A DNA stretch of 64,000 nucleotides, from positions 9,402,655 to 9,466,654 of the forward strand of contig OX326961.1 of NCBI GenBank assembly GCA_946800325.1, read 5' to 3'. Shown here one piece after another: positions 12,042-24,108 of the stretch. Positions within the stretch are counted from its first letter, which is position 1. Every line of letters begins with the position of its first letter. The notes beneath the pieces were generated by a model, which saw only the letters and a list, made by a program, of their open reading frames with translations, made no database searches and had not been told where the DNA came from. Position numbers and translations under genes: made by a program. Source of the DNA: Luzula sylvatica. Its lineage: Eukaryota > Streptophyta > Magnoliopsida > Poales > Juncaceae.

Positions 12042-15000
12042 GAATCGAAAAACAAACCTTCTTAGTGTTTGTGAAATTTGGTGAAAAGTTATGTAGTAAA
12101 AGATACGATACGAATGATCTAAAAACACGTTATTTGAACTCCTCAAAGAGTTAAAATCGTGTTTTGAATCGAAAAACAAAGTTTCTTAGTGTTTGTGAAA
12201 TTTGGTGGAAAGTTATGTAGTAAAAGATACGATACAAATGATCTAAAAACCTGTTATTTGAACTCCTCAAAGCGTTAAAATCTTGTTTTGAATCGAAAAA
12301 CAAACTTTCTTAGTGTTTGTGAAATTTGGTGAAAAGTTATGTAGTAAAAGATACGATACAAATGATCTAAAAACACGTTATTTCAACTCCTCAAAGCGTT
12401 AAAATCTTGTTTTGAATCGTAAAACAAACTTTCTTTGTGTTTGTAAAATTTGGTGAAAAGTTATGTAGTAAAAGATACGATACAAATGATCTAAAAACAC
12501 GTCATTTGAACTCCTCAAAGCGTTAAAATCTTGTTTTGAATCGTAAAACAAACTTTCTTTGTGTTTGTAAAATTTGGTGAAAAGTTATGTAGTAAAAGAT
12601 ACGATACAAATGATCTAAAAACACGTTATTTGAACTCCTCAAAGCGTTAAAATCTTGTTTTGAATCGAAAAACAAACCTTCTTAGTGTTTGTGAAATTTG
12701 GTGAAAAGTTATGTAGTAAAAGATACGATACAAATGATCTAAAAACACGTTATTTGAACTCCTCAAAGCGTTAAAATCTTGTTTTGAATCGAAAAACAAA
12801 CTTTCTTAGTGTTTGTGAAATTTGGTGAAAAGTTATGTAGTAAAAGATACGATACAAATGATCTAAAAACCTGTTTTTTGAACTCCTCAAAGCGTTAAAA
12901 TCTTGTTTTGAATCGAAAAACAAACTTTCTTAGTGTTTGTGAAATTTGGTGAAAAGTTATGTAGTAAAAGATACGATACAAATGATCTAAAAACACGTTA
13001 TTTCAACTCCTCAAAGCGTTAAAATCTTGTTTTGAATCGAAAAACAAACCTTCTTAGTGTTTGTGAAATTTGGTGAAAAGTTATGTAGTAAAAGATACGA
13101 TACAAATGATCTAAAAACACGTTATTTGAACTCCTCAAAGCGTTAAAATCTTGTTTTGAATCGAAAAACAAACTTTCTTAGTGTTTGTGAAATTTGGTGA
13201 AAAGTTATGTAGTAAAAGATACGATACAAATGATCTAAAACACGTTATTTGAACTCCTCAAAGCGTTAAAATCTTGTTTTGAATCGAAAAACAAACTTTC
13301 TTAGTGTTTGTGAAATTTGGTGAAAAGTTATGTAGTAACAGATACGATACAAATGATCTAAAAACACGTTATTTGAACTCCTCAAAGCGTTAAAATCTTG
13401 TTTTGAATCGAAAAACAAACTTTCTCAGTGTTTGTGAAATTTGGTGAAAAGTTACGTAGTAAAAGATACGATACAAATGATCTCAAAACACGTTATTTGA
13501 ACGCCTCAAAGCGTTAAAATCTTGTTTTGAATCGAAAAACAAACTTTCTCAGTGTTTGTGAAATTTGGTGAAAAGTTATGTAGTAAAACATAAACATACG
13601 ATACAAATGATGTAAAAACACGTTATTTGAACTCCTCAAAGCGTTAAAATCTTGTTTTGAATCGAAAAACAAACTATCTTAGTGTTTCTGAAATTTGGTG
13701 AAAAGTTATGTAGTACAAGATACGATACAAATGATCTAAAAACCTGTTATTTGAACTCCTCAAAGAGTTAAAATCTTGTTTTGAATCGAAAAACAAACTT
13801 TCTCAGTGTTTGTGAAATTTGGTGAAAAGTTACGTAGTAAAAGATACGATACAAATGATCTCAAAACACGTTATTTGAACGCCTCAAAGCGTTAAAATCT
13901 TGTTTTGAATCGAAAAACAAACTTTCTTAGTGTTTGTGAAATTTGGTGAAAAGTTATGTAGTAAAAGATACGATACAAATGATCTAAAAACACGTTATTT
14001 CAACTCCTCAAAGCGTTAAAATCTTGTTTTGAATCGAAAAACAAACCTTCTTAGTGTTTGTGAAATTTGGTGAAAAGTTATGTAGTAAAAGATACGATAC
14101 AAATGATCTAAAAACACGTTATTTGAACTCCTCAAAGCGTTAAAATCTTGTTTTGAATCGAAAAACAAACTTTCTCAGTGTTTGTGAAATTTGGTGAAAA
14201 GTTACGTAGTAAAAGATACGATACAAATGATCTCAAAACACGTTATTTGAACGCCTCAAAGCGTTAAAATCTTGTTTTGAATCGAAAAACAAACTTTCTC
14301 AGTGTTTGTGAAATTTGGTGAAAAGTTATGTAGTAAAACATAAACATACGATACAAATGATGTAAAAACACGTTATTTGAACTCCTCAAAGCGTTAAAAT
14401 CTTGTTTTGAATCGAAAAACAAACTTTCTTAGTGTTTGTGAAATTTGGTGAAAAGTTATGTAGTAAAAGATACGATACAAATGATCTAAAAACCTGTTTT
14501 TTGAACTCTTCAAAGCGTTAAAATCTTGTTTTGAATCGAAAAACAAACTTTCTTAGTGTTTGTGAAATTTGGTGAAAAGTTATGTAGTAAAAGATACGAT
14601 ACAAATGATCTAAAAACACGTTATTTCAACTCCTCAAAGCGTTAAAATCTTGTTTTGAATCGAAAAACAAACTTTCTTAGTGTTTGTGAAATTTGGTGAA
14701 AAGTTATGTAGTGAAAGATACGATACAAATGATCTAAAAACACGTTATTTGAACTCCTCAAAGCGTTAAAATCTTGTTTTGAATCGAAAAACAAACCTTC
14801 TTAGTGTTTGTGAAATTTGGAGAAAAGTTACGTAGTAAAAGATACGATACAAATGATCTAAAAACACGTTATTTGAACTCCTCAAAGCGTTAAAATCTTG
14901 TTTTGAATCGAAAAACAAACTTTCTTAGTGTTTGTGAAATTTGGTGAAAAGTTATGTAGTAAAAGATACGATACAAATGATCTAAAACACGTTATTTGAA

Positions 15001-16767
15001 CTCCTCAAAGCGTTAAAATCTTGTTTTGAATCGAAAAACAAACTTTCTTAGTGTTTGTGAAATTTGGTGAAAAGTTATGTAGTAACAGATACGATACAAA
15101 TGATCTAAAAACACGTTATTTGAACTCCTCAAAGCGTTAAAATCTTGTTTTGAATCGAAAAACAAACTTTCTCAGTGTTTGTGAAATTTGGTGAAAAGTT
15201 ACGTAGTAAAAGATACGATACAAATGATCTCAAAACACGTTATTTGAACGCCTCAAAGCGTTAAAATCTTGTTTTGAATCGAAAAACAAACTTTCTCAGT
15301 GTTTGTGAAATTTGGTGAAAAGTTATGTAGTAAAACATAAACATACGATACAAATGATGTAAAAACACGTTATTTGAACTCCTCAAAGCGTTAAAATCTT
15401 GTTTTGAATCGAAAAACAAACCTTCTTAGTGTTTGTGAAATTTGGTGAAAAGTTATGTAGTAAAAGATACGATACGAATGATCTAAAAACACGTTATTTG
15501 AACTCCTCAAAGAGTTAAAATCTTGTTTTGAATCGAAAAACAAAGTTTCTTAGTGTTTGTGAAATTTGGTGGAAAGTTATGTAGTAAAAGATACGATACA
15601 AATGATCTAAAAACCTGTTATTTGAACTCCTCAAAGAGTTAAAATTTTGTTTGAATCGAAAAACAAACTTTCTTAGTGTTTGTGAAATTTGGTGAAAAGT
15701 TATGTAGTAAAAGATACGATACAAATGATCTAAAAACACGTTATTTGAACTCCTCAAAGCGTTAAAATCTTGTTTTGAATCGAAAAACAAACTTTCTTAG
15801 TGTTTGTCAAATTTGGTGAAAAGTTATGTAGTAAAAGATACGATACAAATGATCAAAAAACACGTTATTTGAACTCCCCAAAGCGTTAAAATCATGTTTT
15901 GAATCGAAAAACAAACTTTCATAGTGTTTGTCAAATTTGGTGAAAAGTTATGTAGTAAAAGATACGATACGAATGATCTAAAAACACGTTATTTCAACTC
16001 CTCAAAGCGTTAAAATCTTGTTTTGAATCGAAAAACAAACTTTCTTAGTGTTTGTGAAATTTGGTGAAAAGTTATGTAGTAAAAGATACGATACCAATGA
16101 TCTAAAAACACGTTATTTGAACTCCTCAAAGCGTTAAAATCTTGTTTTGAATCGAAAAACAAACCTTCTTAGTGTTTGTGAAATTTGGTGAAAAGTTATG
16201 TAGTAAAAGATACGATACGAATGATCTAAAAACACGTTATTTGAACTCCTCAAAGAGTTAAAATCTTGTTTTGAATCGAAAAACAAAGTTTCTTAGTGTT
16301 TGTGAAATTTGGTGGAAAGTTATGTAGTAAAAGATACGATACAAATGATCTAAAAACCTGTTATTTGAACTCCTCAAAGCGTTAAAATCTTGTTTGAATC
16401 GAAAAAGAAACTTTCTTAGTGTTTGTGAAATTTGGTGAAAAGTTATGTAGTAAAAGATACGATACAAATGATCTAAAAACCTGTTATTTGAACTCCTCAA
16501 AGCGTTAAAATCTTGTTTTGAATCGAAAAACAAACTTTCTTAGTGTTTGTGAAATTTGGTGAAAAGTTATGTTGTAAAAGATACGATACAAATGATCTAA
16601 AAACACGTTATTTGAACCCCTCAAAGCGTTAAAATCTTGTTTTGAATCGAAAAACAAACTATCTTAGTGTTTGTGAAATTTGGTGAAAAGTTATGTAGTA
16701 AAAGATACGATACAAATGATCTAAAAACCTGTTATTTGAACTCCTCAAAGCGTTAAATTCTTGTTTT
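12042..16767. repeat. HOR A2, copy 1: 38-monomer unit, 4726 bp
   Basis: Marker sites at 12178 and 16904, 13529 and 18255, and 15850 and 20576 are exactly 4726 bp apart. The length fits 38 x 124 plus 18 for three 130-bp monomers, minus 4 for four 123-bp monomers. The unit is built from block A monomer types in a new order. It includes two consecutive AATCGTAAAAC/CTTTGTG monomers (12414-12661) and three separate CATAAACAT monomers (13529, 14279, 15276). Differences from copy 2 that I saw are confined to its first two monomers: CCTTC against CTTTC near 12058, and AATCGTG against AATCTTG near 12155. Confidence 0.9.
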
Positions 16768-19700
16768 GAATCGAAAAACAAACTTTCTTAGTGTTTGTGA
16801 AATTTGGTGAAAAGTTATGTAGTAAAAGATACGATACGAATGATCTAAAAACACGTTATTTGAACTCCTCAAAGAGTTAAAATCTTGTTTTGAATCGAAA
16901 AACAAAGTTTCTTAGTGTTTGTGAAATTTGGTGGAAAGTTATGTAGTAAAAGATACGATACAAATGATCTAAAAACCTGTTATTTGAACTCCTCAAAGCG
17001 TTAAAATCTTGTTTTGAATCGAAAAACAAACTTTCTTAGTGTTTGTGAAATTTGGTGAAAAGTTATGTAGTAAAAGATACGATACAAATGATCTAAAAAC
17101 ACGTTATTTCAACTCCTCAAAGCGTTAAAATCTTGTTTTGAATCGTAAAACAAACTTTCTTTGTGTTTGTAAAATTTGGTGAAAAGTTATGTAGTAAAAG
17201 ATACGATACAAATGATCTAAAAACACGTCATTTGAACTCCTCAAAGCGTTAAAATCTTGTTTTGAATCGTAAAACAAACTTTCTTTGTGTTTGTAAAATT
17301 TGGTGAAAAGTTATGTAGTAAAAGATACGATACAAATGATCTAAAAACACGTTATTTGAACTCCTCAAAGCGTTAAAATCTTGTTTTGAATCGAAAAACA
17401 AACCTTCTTAGTGTTTGTGAAATTTGGTGAAAAGTTATGTAGTAAAAGATACGATACAAATGATCTAAAAACACGTTATTTGAACTCCTCAAAGCGTTAA
17501 AATCTTGTTTTGAATCGAAAAACAAACTTTCTTAGTGTTTGTGAAATTTGGTGAAAAGTTATGTAGTAAAAGATACGATACAAATGATCTAAAAACCTGT
17601 TTTTTGAACTCCTCAAAGCGTTAAAATCTTGTTTTGAATCGAAAAACAAACTTTCTTAGTGTTTGTGAAATTTGGTGAAAAGTTATGTAGTAAAAGATAC
17701 GATACAAATGATCTAAAAACACGTTATTTCAACTCCTCAAAGCGTTAAAATCTTGTTTTGAATCGAAAAACAAACCTTCTTAGTGTTTGTGAAATTTGGT
17801 GAAAAGTTATGTAGTAAAAGATACGATACAAATGATCTAAAAACACGTTATTTGAACTCCTCAAAGCGTTAAAATCTTGTTTTGAATCGAAAAACAAACT
17901 TTCTTAGTGTTTGTGAAATTTGGTGAAAAGTTATGTAGTAAAAGATACGATACAAATGATCTAAAACACGTTATTTGAACTCCTCAAAGCGTTAAAATCT
18001 TGTTTTGAATCGAAAAACAAACTTTCTTAGTGTTTGTGAAATTTGGTGAAAAGTTATGTAGTAACAGATACGATACAAATGATCTAAAAACACGTTATTT
18101 GAACTCCTCAAAGCGTTAAAATCTTGTTTTGAATCGAAAAACAAACTTTCTCAGTGTTTGTGAAATTTGGTGAAAAGTTACGTAGTAAAAGATACGATAC
18201 AAATGATCTCAAAACACGTTATTTGAACGCCTCAAAGCGTTAAAATCTTGTTTTGAATCGAAAAACAAACTTTCTCAGTGTTTGTGAAATTTGGTGAAAA
18301 GTTATGTAGTAAAACATAAACATACGATACAAATGATGTAAAAACACGTTATTTGAACTCCTCAAAGCGTTAAAATCTTGTTTTGAATCGAAAAACAAAC
18401 TATCTTAGTGTTTCTGAAATTTGGTGAAAAGTTATGTAGTACAAGATACGATACAAATGATCTAAAAACCTGTTATTTGAACTCCTCAAAGAGTTAAAAT
18501 CTTGTTTTGAATCGAAAAACAAACTTTCTCAGTGTTTGTGAAATTTGGTGAAAAGTTACGTAGTAAAAGATACGATACAAATGATCTCAAAACACGTTAT
18601 TTGAACGCCTCAAAGCGTTAAAATCTTGTTTTGAATCGAAAAACAAACTTTCTTAGTGTTTGTGAAATTTGGTGAAAAGTTATGTAGTAAAAGATACGAT
18701 ACAAATGATCTAAAAACACGTTATTTCAACTCCTCAAAGCGTTAAAATCTTGTTTTGAATCGAAAAACAAACCTTCTTAGTGTTTGTGAAATTTGGTGAA
18801 AAGTTATGTAGTAAAAGATACGATACAAATGATCTAAAAACACGTTATTTGAACTCCTCAAAGCGTTAAAATCTTGTTTTGAATCGAAAAACAAACTTTC
18901 TCAGTGTTTGTGAAATTTGGTGAAAAGTTACGTAGTAAAAGATACGATACAAATGATCTCAAAACACGTTATTTGAACGCCTCAAAGCGTTAAAATCTTG
19001 TTTTGAATCGAAAAACAAACTTTCTCAGTGTTTGTGAAATTTGGTGAAAAGTTATGTAGTAAAACATAAACATACGATACAAATGATGTAAAAACACGTT
19101 ATTTGAACTCCTCAAAGCGTTAAAATCTTGTTTTGAATCGAAAAACAAACTTTCTTAGTGTTTGTGAAATTTGGTGAAAAGTTATGTAGTAAAAGATACG
19201 ATACAAATGATCTAAAAACCTGTTTTTTGAACTCTTCAAAGCGTTAAAATCTTGTTTTGAATCGAAAAACAAACTTTCTTAGTGTTTGTGAAATTTGGTG
19301 AAAAGTTATGTAGTAAAAGATACGATACAAATGATCTAAAAACACGTTATTTCAACTCCTCAAAGCGTTAAAATCTTGTTTTGAATCGAAAAACAAACTT
19401 TCTTAGTGTTTGTGAAATTTGGTGAAAAGTTATGTAGTGAAAGATACGATACAAATGATCTAAAAACACGTTATTTGAACTCCTCAAAGCGTTAAAATCT
19501 TGTTTTGAATCGAAAAACAAACCTTCTTAGTGTTTGTGAAATTTGGAGAAAAGTTACGTAGTAAAAGATACGATACAAATGATCTAAAAACACGTTATTT
19601 GAACTCCTCAAAGCGTTAAAATCTTGTTTTGAATCGAAAAACAAACTTTCTTAGTGTTTGTGAAATTTGGTGAAAAGTTATGTAGTAAAAGATACGATAC

Positions 19701-21493
19701 AAATGATCTAAAACACGTTATTTGAACTCCTCAAAGCGTTAAAATCTTGTTTTGAATCGAAAAACAAACTTTCTTAGTGTTTGTGAAATTTGGTGAAAAG
19801 TTATGTAGTAACAGATACGATACAAATGATCTAAAAACACGTTATTTGAACTCCTCAAAGCGTTAAAATCTTGTTTTGAATCGAAAAACAAACTTTCTCA
19901 GTGTTTGTGAAATTTGGTGAAAAGTTACGTAGTAAAAGATACGATACAAATGATCTCAAAACACGTTATTTGAACGCCTCAAAGCGTTAAAATCTTGTTT
20001 TGAATCGAAAAACAAACTTTCTCAGTGTTTGTGAAATTTGGTGAAAAGTTATGTAGTAAAACATAAACATACGATACAAATGATGTAAAAACACGTTATT
20101 TGAACTCCTCAAAGCGTTAAAATCTTGTTTTGAATCGAAAAACAAACCTTCTTAGTGTTTGTGAAATTTGGTGAAAAGTTATGTAGTAAAAGATACGATA
20201 CGAATGATCTAAAAACACGTTATTTGAACTCCTCAAAGAGTTAAAATCTTGTTTTGAATCGAAAAACAAAGTTTCTTAGTGTTTGTGAAATTTGGTGGAA
20301 AGTTATGTAGTAAAAGATACGATACAAATGATCTAAAAACCTGTTATTTGAACTCCTCAAAGAGTTAAAATTTTGTTTGAATCGAAAAACAAACTTTCTT
20401 AGTGTTTGTGAAATTTGGTGAAAAGTTATGTAGTAAAAGATACGATACAAATGATCTAAAAACACGTTATTTGAACTCCTCAAAGCGTTAAAATCTTGTT
20501 TTGAATCGAAAAACAAACTTTCTTAGTGTTTGTCAAATTTGGTGAAAAGTTATGTAGTAAAAGATACGATACAAATGATCAAAAAACACGTTATTTGAAC
20601 TCCCCAAAGCGTTAAAATCATGTTTTGAATCGAAAAACAAACTTTCATAGTGTTTGTCAAATTTGGTGAAAAGTTATGTAGTAAAAGATACGATACGAAT
20701 GATCTAAAAACACGTTATTTCAACTCCTCAAAGCGTTAAAATCTTGTTTTGAATCGAAAAACAAACTTTCTTAGTGTTTGTGAAATTTGGTGAAAAGTTA
20801 TGTAGTAAAAGATACGATACCAATGATCTAAAAACACGTTATTTGAACTCCTCAAAGCGTTAAAATCTTGTTTTGAATCGAAAAACAAACCTTCTTAGTG
20901 TTTGTGAAATTTGGTGAAAAGTTATGTAGTAAAAGATACGATACGAATGATCTAAAAACACGTTATTTGAACTCCTCAAAGAGTTAAAATCTTGTTTTGA
21001 ATCGAAAAACAAAGTTTCTTAGTGTTTGTGAAATTTGGTGGAAAGTTATGTAGTAAAAGATACGATACAAATGATCTAAAAACCTGTTATTTGAACTCCT
21101 CAAAGCGTTAAAATCTTGTTTGAATCGAAAAAGAAACTTTCTTAGTGTTTGTGAAATTTGGTGAAAAGTTATGTAGTAAAAGATACGATACAAATGATCT
21201 AAAAACCTGTTATTTGAACTCCTCAAAGCGTTAAAATCTTGTTTTGAATCGAAAAACAAACTTTCTTAGTGTTTGTGAAATTTGGTGAAAAGTTATGTTG
21301 TAAAAGATACGATACAAATGATCTAAAAACACGTTATTTGAACCCCTCAAAGCGTTAAAATCTTGTTTTGAATCGAAAAACAAACTATCTTAGTGTTTGT
21401 GAAATTTGGTGAAAAGTTATGTAGTAAAAGATACGATACAAATGATCTAAAAACCTGTTATTTGAACTCCTCAAAGCGTTAAATTCTTGTTTT
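16768..21493. repeat. HOR A2, copy 2: 38-monomer unit, 4726 bp
   Basis: This is an essentially exact copy of 12042-16767. Its first monomer (16768-16891) looks hybrid. The left part has CTTTC and GATACGAATG, as in the monomer that normally follows the TTAAATTC monomer at 3598, 9061 and 21494. The right part has TTGAAC and CAAAGAG, as at 12042. That places the crossover that created the duplication inside this monomer, between roughly 16790 and 16860. After 21493 the array returns to block A order with CAACTCCAC, as the hybrid predicts. Confidence 0.9.
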
Positions 21494-24108
21494 GAATCGA
21501 AAAACAAACTTTCTTAGTGTTTGTGAAATTTGGTGAAAAGTTATGTAGTAAAAGATACGATACGAATGATCTAAAAACACGTTATTTCAACTCCACAAAG
21601 CGTTAAAATCTTGTTTTGAATCGAAAAACAAACTTTCTTAGTGTTTGTGAAATTTGGTGAAAAGTTATGTAGTAAAAGATACGATACAAATGATCTAAAA
21701 ACACGTCATTTCAACGCCTCAAAGCGTTAAAATCTTGTTTTGAATCGAAAAACATACTTTCTTAGTGTTTGTGAAATTTGGTGAAAAGTTATGTAGTAAA
21801 AGATACGATACAAATGATCTAAAAACACGTTATTTGAACTCCTCAAAGCGTTAAAATCTTGTTTTGAATCGAAAAACAAACTTTCTTAGTGTGTGTGAAA
21901 TTTGGTGAAAAGTTATGTAGTAAAAGATACGATACAAATGATCTAAAAACACGTTATTTGAACTCCTCAAAGCGTTAAAATCTTGTTTTGAATCGAAAAA
22001 CAAACTATCTTAGTGTTTCTGAAATTTGGTGAAAAGTTATGTAGTACAAGATACGATACAAATGATCTAAAAACCTGTTATTTGAACTCCTCAAAGCGTT
22101 AAAATCTTGTTTTGAATCGAAAAACAAACTTTCTTAGTGTTTGTGAAATTTGGTGAAAAGTTATGTAGTAAAAGATACGATACAAATGATCTAAAAACAC
22201 GTTATTTGAACTCCTCAAAGCGTTAAAATCTTGTTTTGAATCGAAAAACAAACTTTCTTAGTGTTTGTCAAATTTGGTGAAAAGTTATGTAGTAAAAGAT
22301 ACGATACAAATGATCAAAAAACACGTTATTTGAACTCCCCAAAGCGTTAAAATCATGTTTTGAATCGAAAAACAAACTTTCTTAGTGTTTGTCAAATTTG
22401 GTGAAAAGTTATGTAGTAAAAGATACGATACGAATGATCTAAAAACACGTTATTTCAACTCCTCAAAGCGTTAAAATCTTGTTTTGAATCGAAAAACAAA
22501 CTTTCTTAGTGTTTGTGAAATTTGGTGAAAAGTTATGTAGTAAAAGATACGATACAAATGATCTAAAAACACGTTATTTCAACTCCTCAAAGCGTTAAAA
22601 TCTTGTTTTGAATCGTAAAACAAACTTTCTTTGTGTTTGTAAAATTTGGTGAAAAGTTATGTAGTAAAAGATACGATACAAATGATCTAAAAACACGTTA
22701 TTTGAACTCCTCAAAGCGTTAGAATCTTGTTTTGAATCGAAAAACAAACCTTCTTAGTGTTTGTGAAATTTGGTGAAAAGTTATGTAGTAAAAGATACGA
22801 TACAAATGATCTAAAAACACGTTATTTGAACTCCTCAAAGTGTTAAAATCTTGTTTTGAATCGAAAAACAAACTTTCTTAGTGTTTGTGAAATTTGGTGA
22901 AAAGTTATGTAGTAAAAGATACGATACAAATGATCTAAAAACCTGTTTTTTGAACTCCTCAAAGCGTTAAAATCTTGTTTTGAATCGAAAAACAAACTTT
23001 CTTAGTGTTTGTGAAATTTGGTGAAAAGTTATGTAGTAAAAGATACGATACAAATGATCTAAAAACACGTTATTTCAACTCCTCAAAGCGTTAAAATCTT
23101 GTTTTGAATCGAAAAACAAACCTTCTTAGTGTTTGTGAAATTTGGTGAAAAGTTATGTAGTAAAAGATACGATACAAATGATCTAAAAACACGTTATTTG
23201 AACTCCTCAAAGCGTTAAAATCTTGTTTTGAATCGAAAAACAAACTTTCTTAGTGTTTGTGAAATTTGGTGAAAAGTTATGTAGTAAAAGATACGATACA
23301 AATGATCTAAAACACGTTATTTGAACTCCTCAAAGCGTTAAAATCTTGTTTTGAATCGAAAAACAAACTTTCTTAGTGTTTGTGAAATTTGGTGAAAAGT
23401 TATGTAGTAACAGATACGATACAAATGATCTAAAAACACGTTATTTGAACTCCTCAAAGCGTTAAAATCTTGTTTTGAATCGAAAAACAAACTTTCTCAG
23501 TGTTTGTGAAATTTGGTGAAAAGTTACGTAGTAAAAGATACGATACAAATGATCTCAAAACACGTTATTTGAACGCCTCAAAGCGTTAAAATCTTGTTTT
23601 GAATCGAAAAACAAACTTTCTCAGTGTTTGTGAAATTTGGTGAAAAGTTATGTAGTAAAACATAAACATACGATACAAATGATGTAAAAACACGTTATTT
23701 GAACTCCTCAAAGCGTTAAAATCTTGTTTTGAATCGAAAAACAAACTATCTTAGTGTTTCTGAAATTTGGTGAAAAGTTATGTAGTACAAGATACGATAC
23801 AAATGATCTAAAAACCTGTTATTTGAACTCCTCAAAGAGTTAAAATCTTGTTTTGAATCGAAAAACAAACTTTCTCAGTGTTTGTGAAATTTGGTGAAAA
23901 GTTACGTAGTAAAAGATACGATACAAATGATCTAAAAACCTGTTATTTGAACTCCTCAAAGCGTTAAAATCTTGTTTTGAATCGAAAAACAAACTTTCTC
24001 AGTGTTTGTGAAATTTGGTGGAAAGTTATGTAGTAAAACATAAACATACGATACAAATGATGTAAAAACACGTTATTTGAACTCCTCAAAGCGTTAAAAT
24101 CTTGTTTT
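21494..24108. repeat. Block A, right end (21 monomers)
   Basis: The 18 monomers at 21494-23730 follow the same order and spacing as 9061-11297, including the CAACTCCAC, AACATACTTTC, GTGTGTG and TGATCAAA monomers and the 130-bp monomer (23601-23730). Three further monomers bring the block to its edge. The one at 23855 has CTCAG and ACGTAGT but then CCTGTTATTTG. The one at 23979 is a 130-bp monomer with GTGGAAAG. Both look like recombinants of types seen intact elsewhere. The length fits 21 x 124 plus 12 minus 1. Confidence 0.85.

Larger units (their letters stand above)
1813..22316. other. TGATCA (BclI) marker sites, eight in all, block A only
   Basis: TGATCA is created in the monomer type with TGTCAAA, GAACTCCCC and AATCATG. 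It occurs at 1813, 4415, 6534, 9878, 11619, 15850, 20576 and 22311. The steps 4415 to 9878 (5463 bp) and 15850 to 20576 (4726 bp) independently confirm the two block A periods. I saw none right of 22311. Confidence 0.82.
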
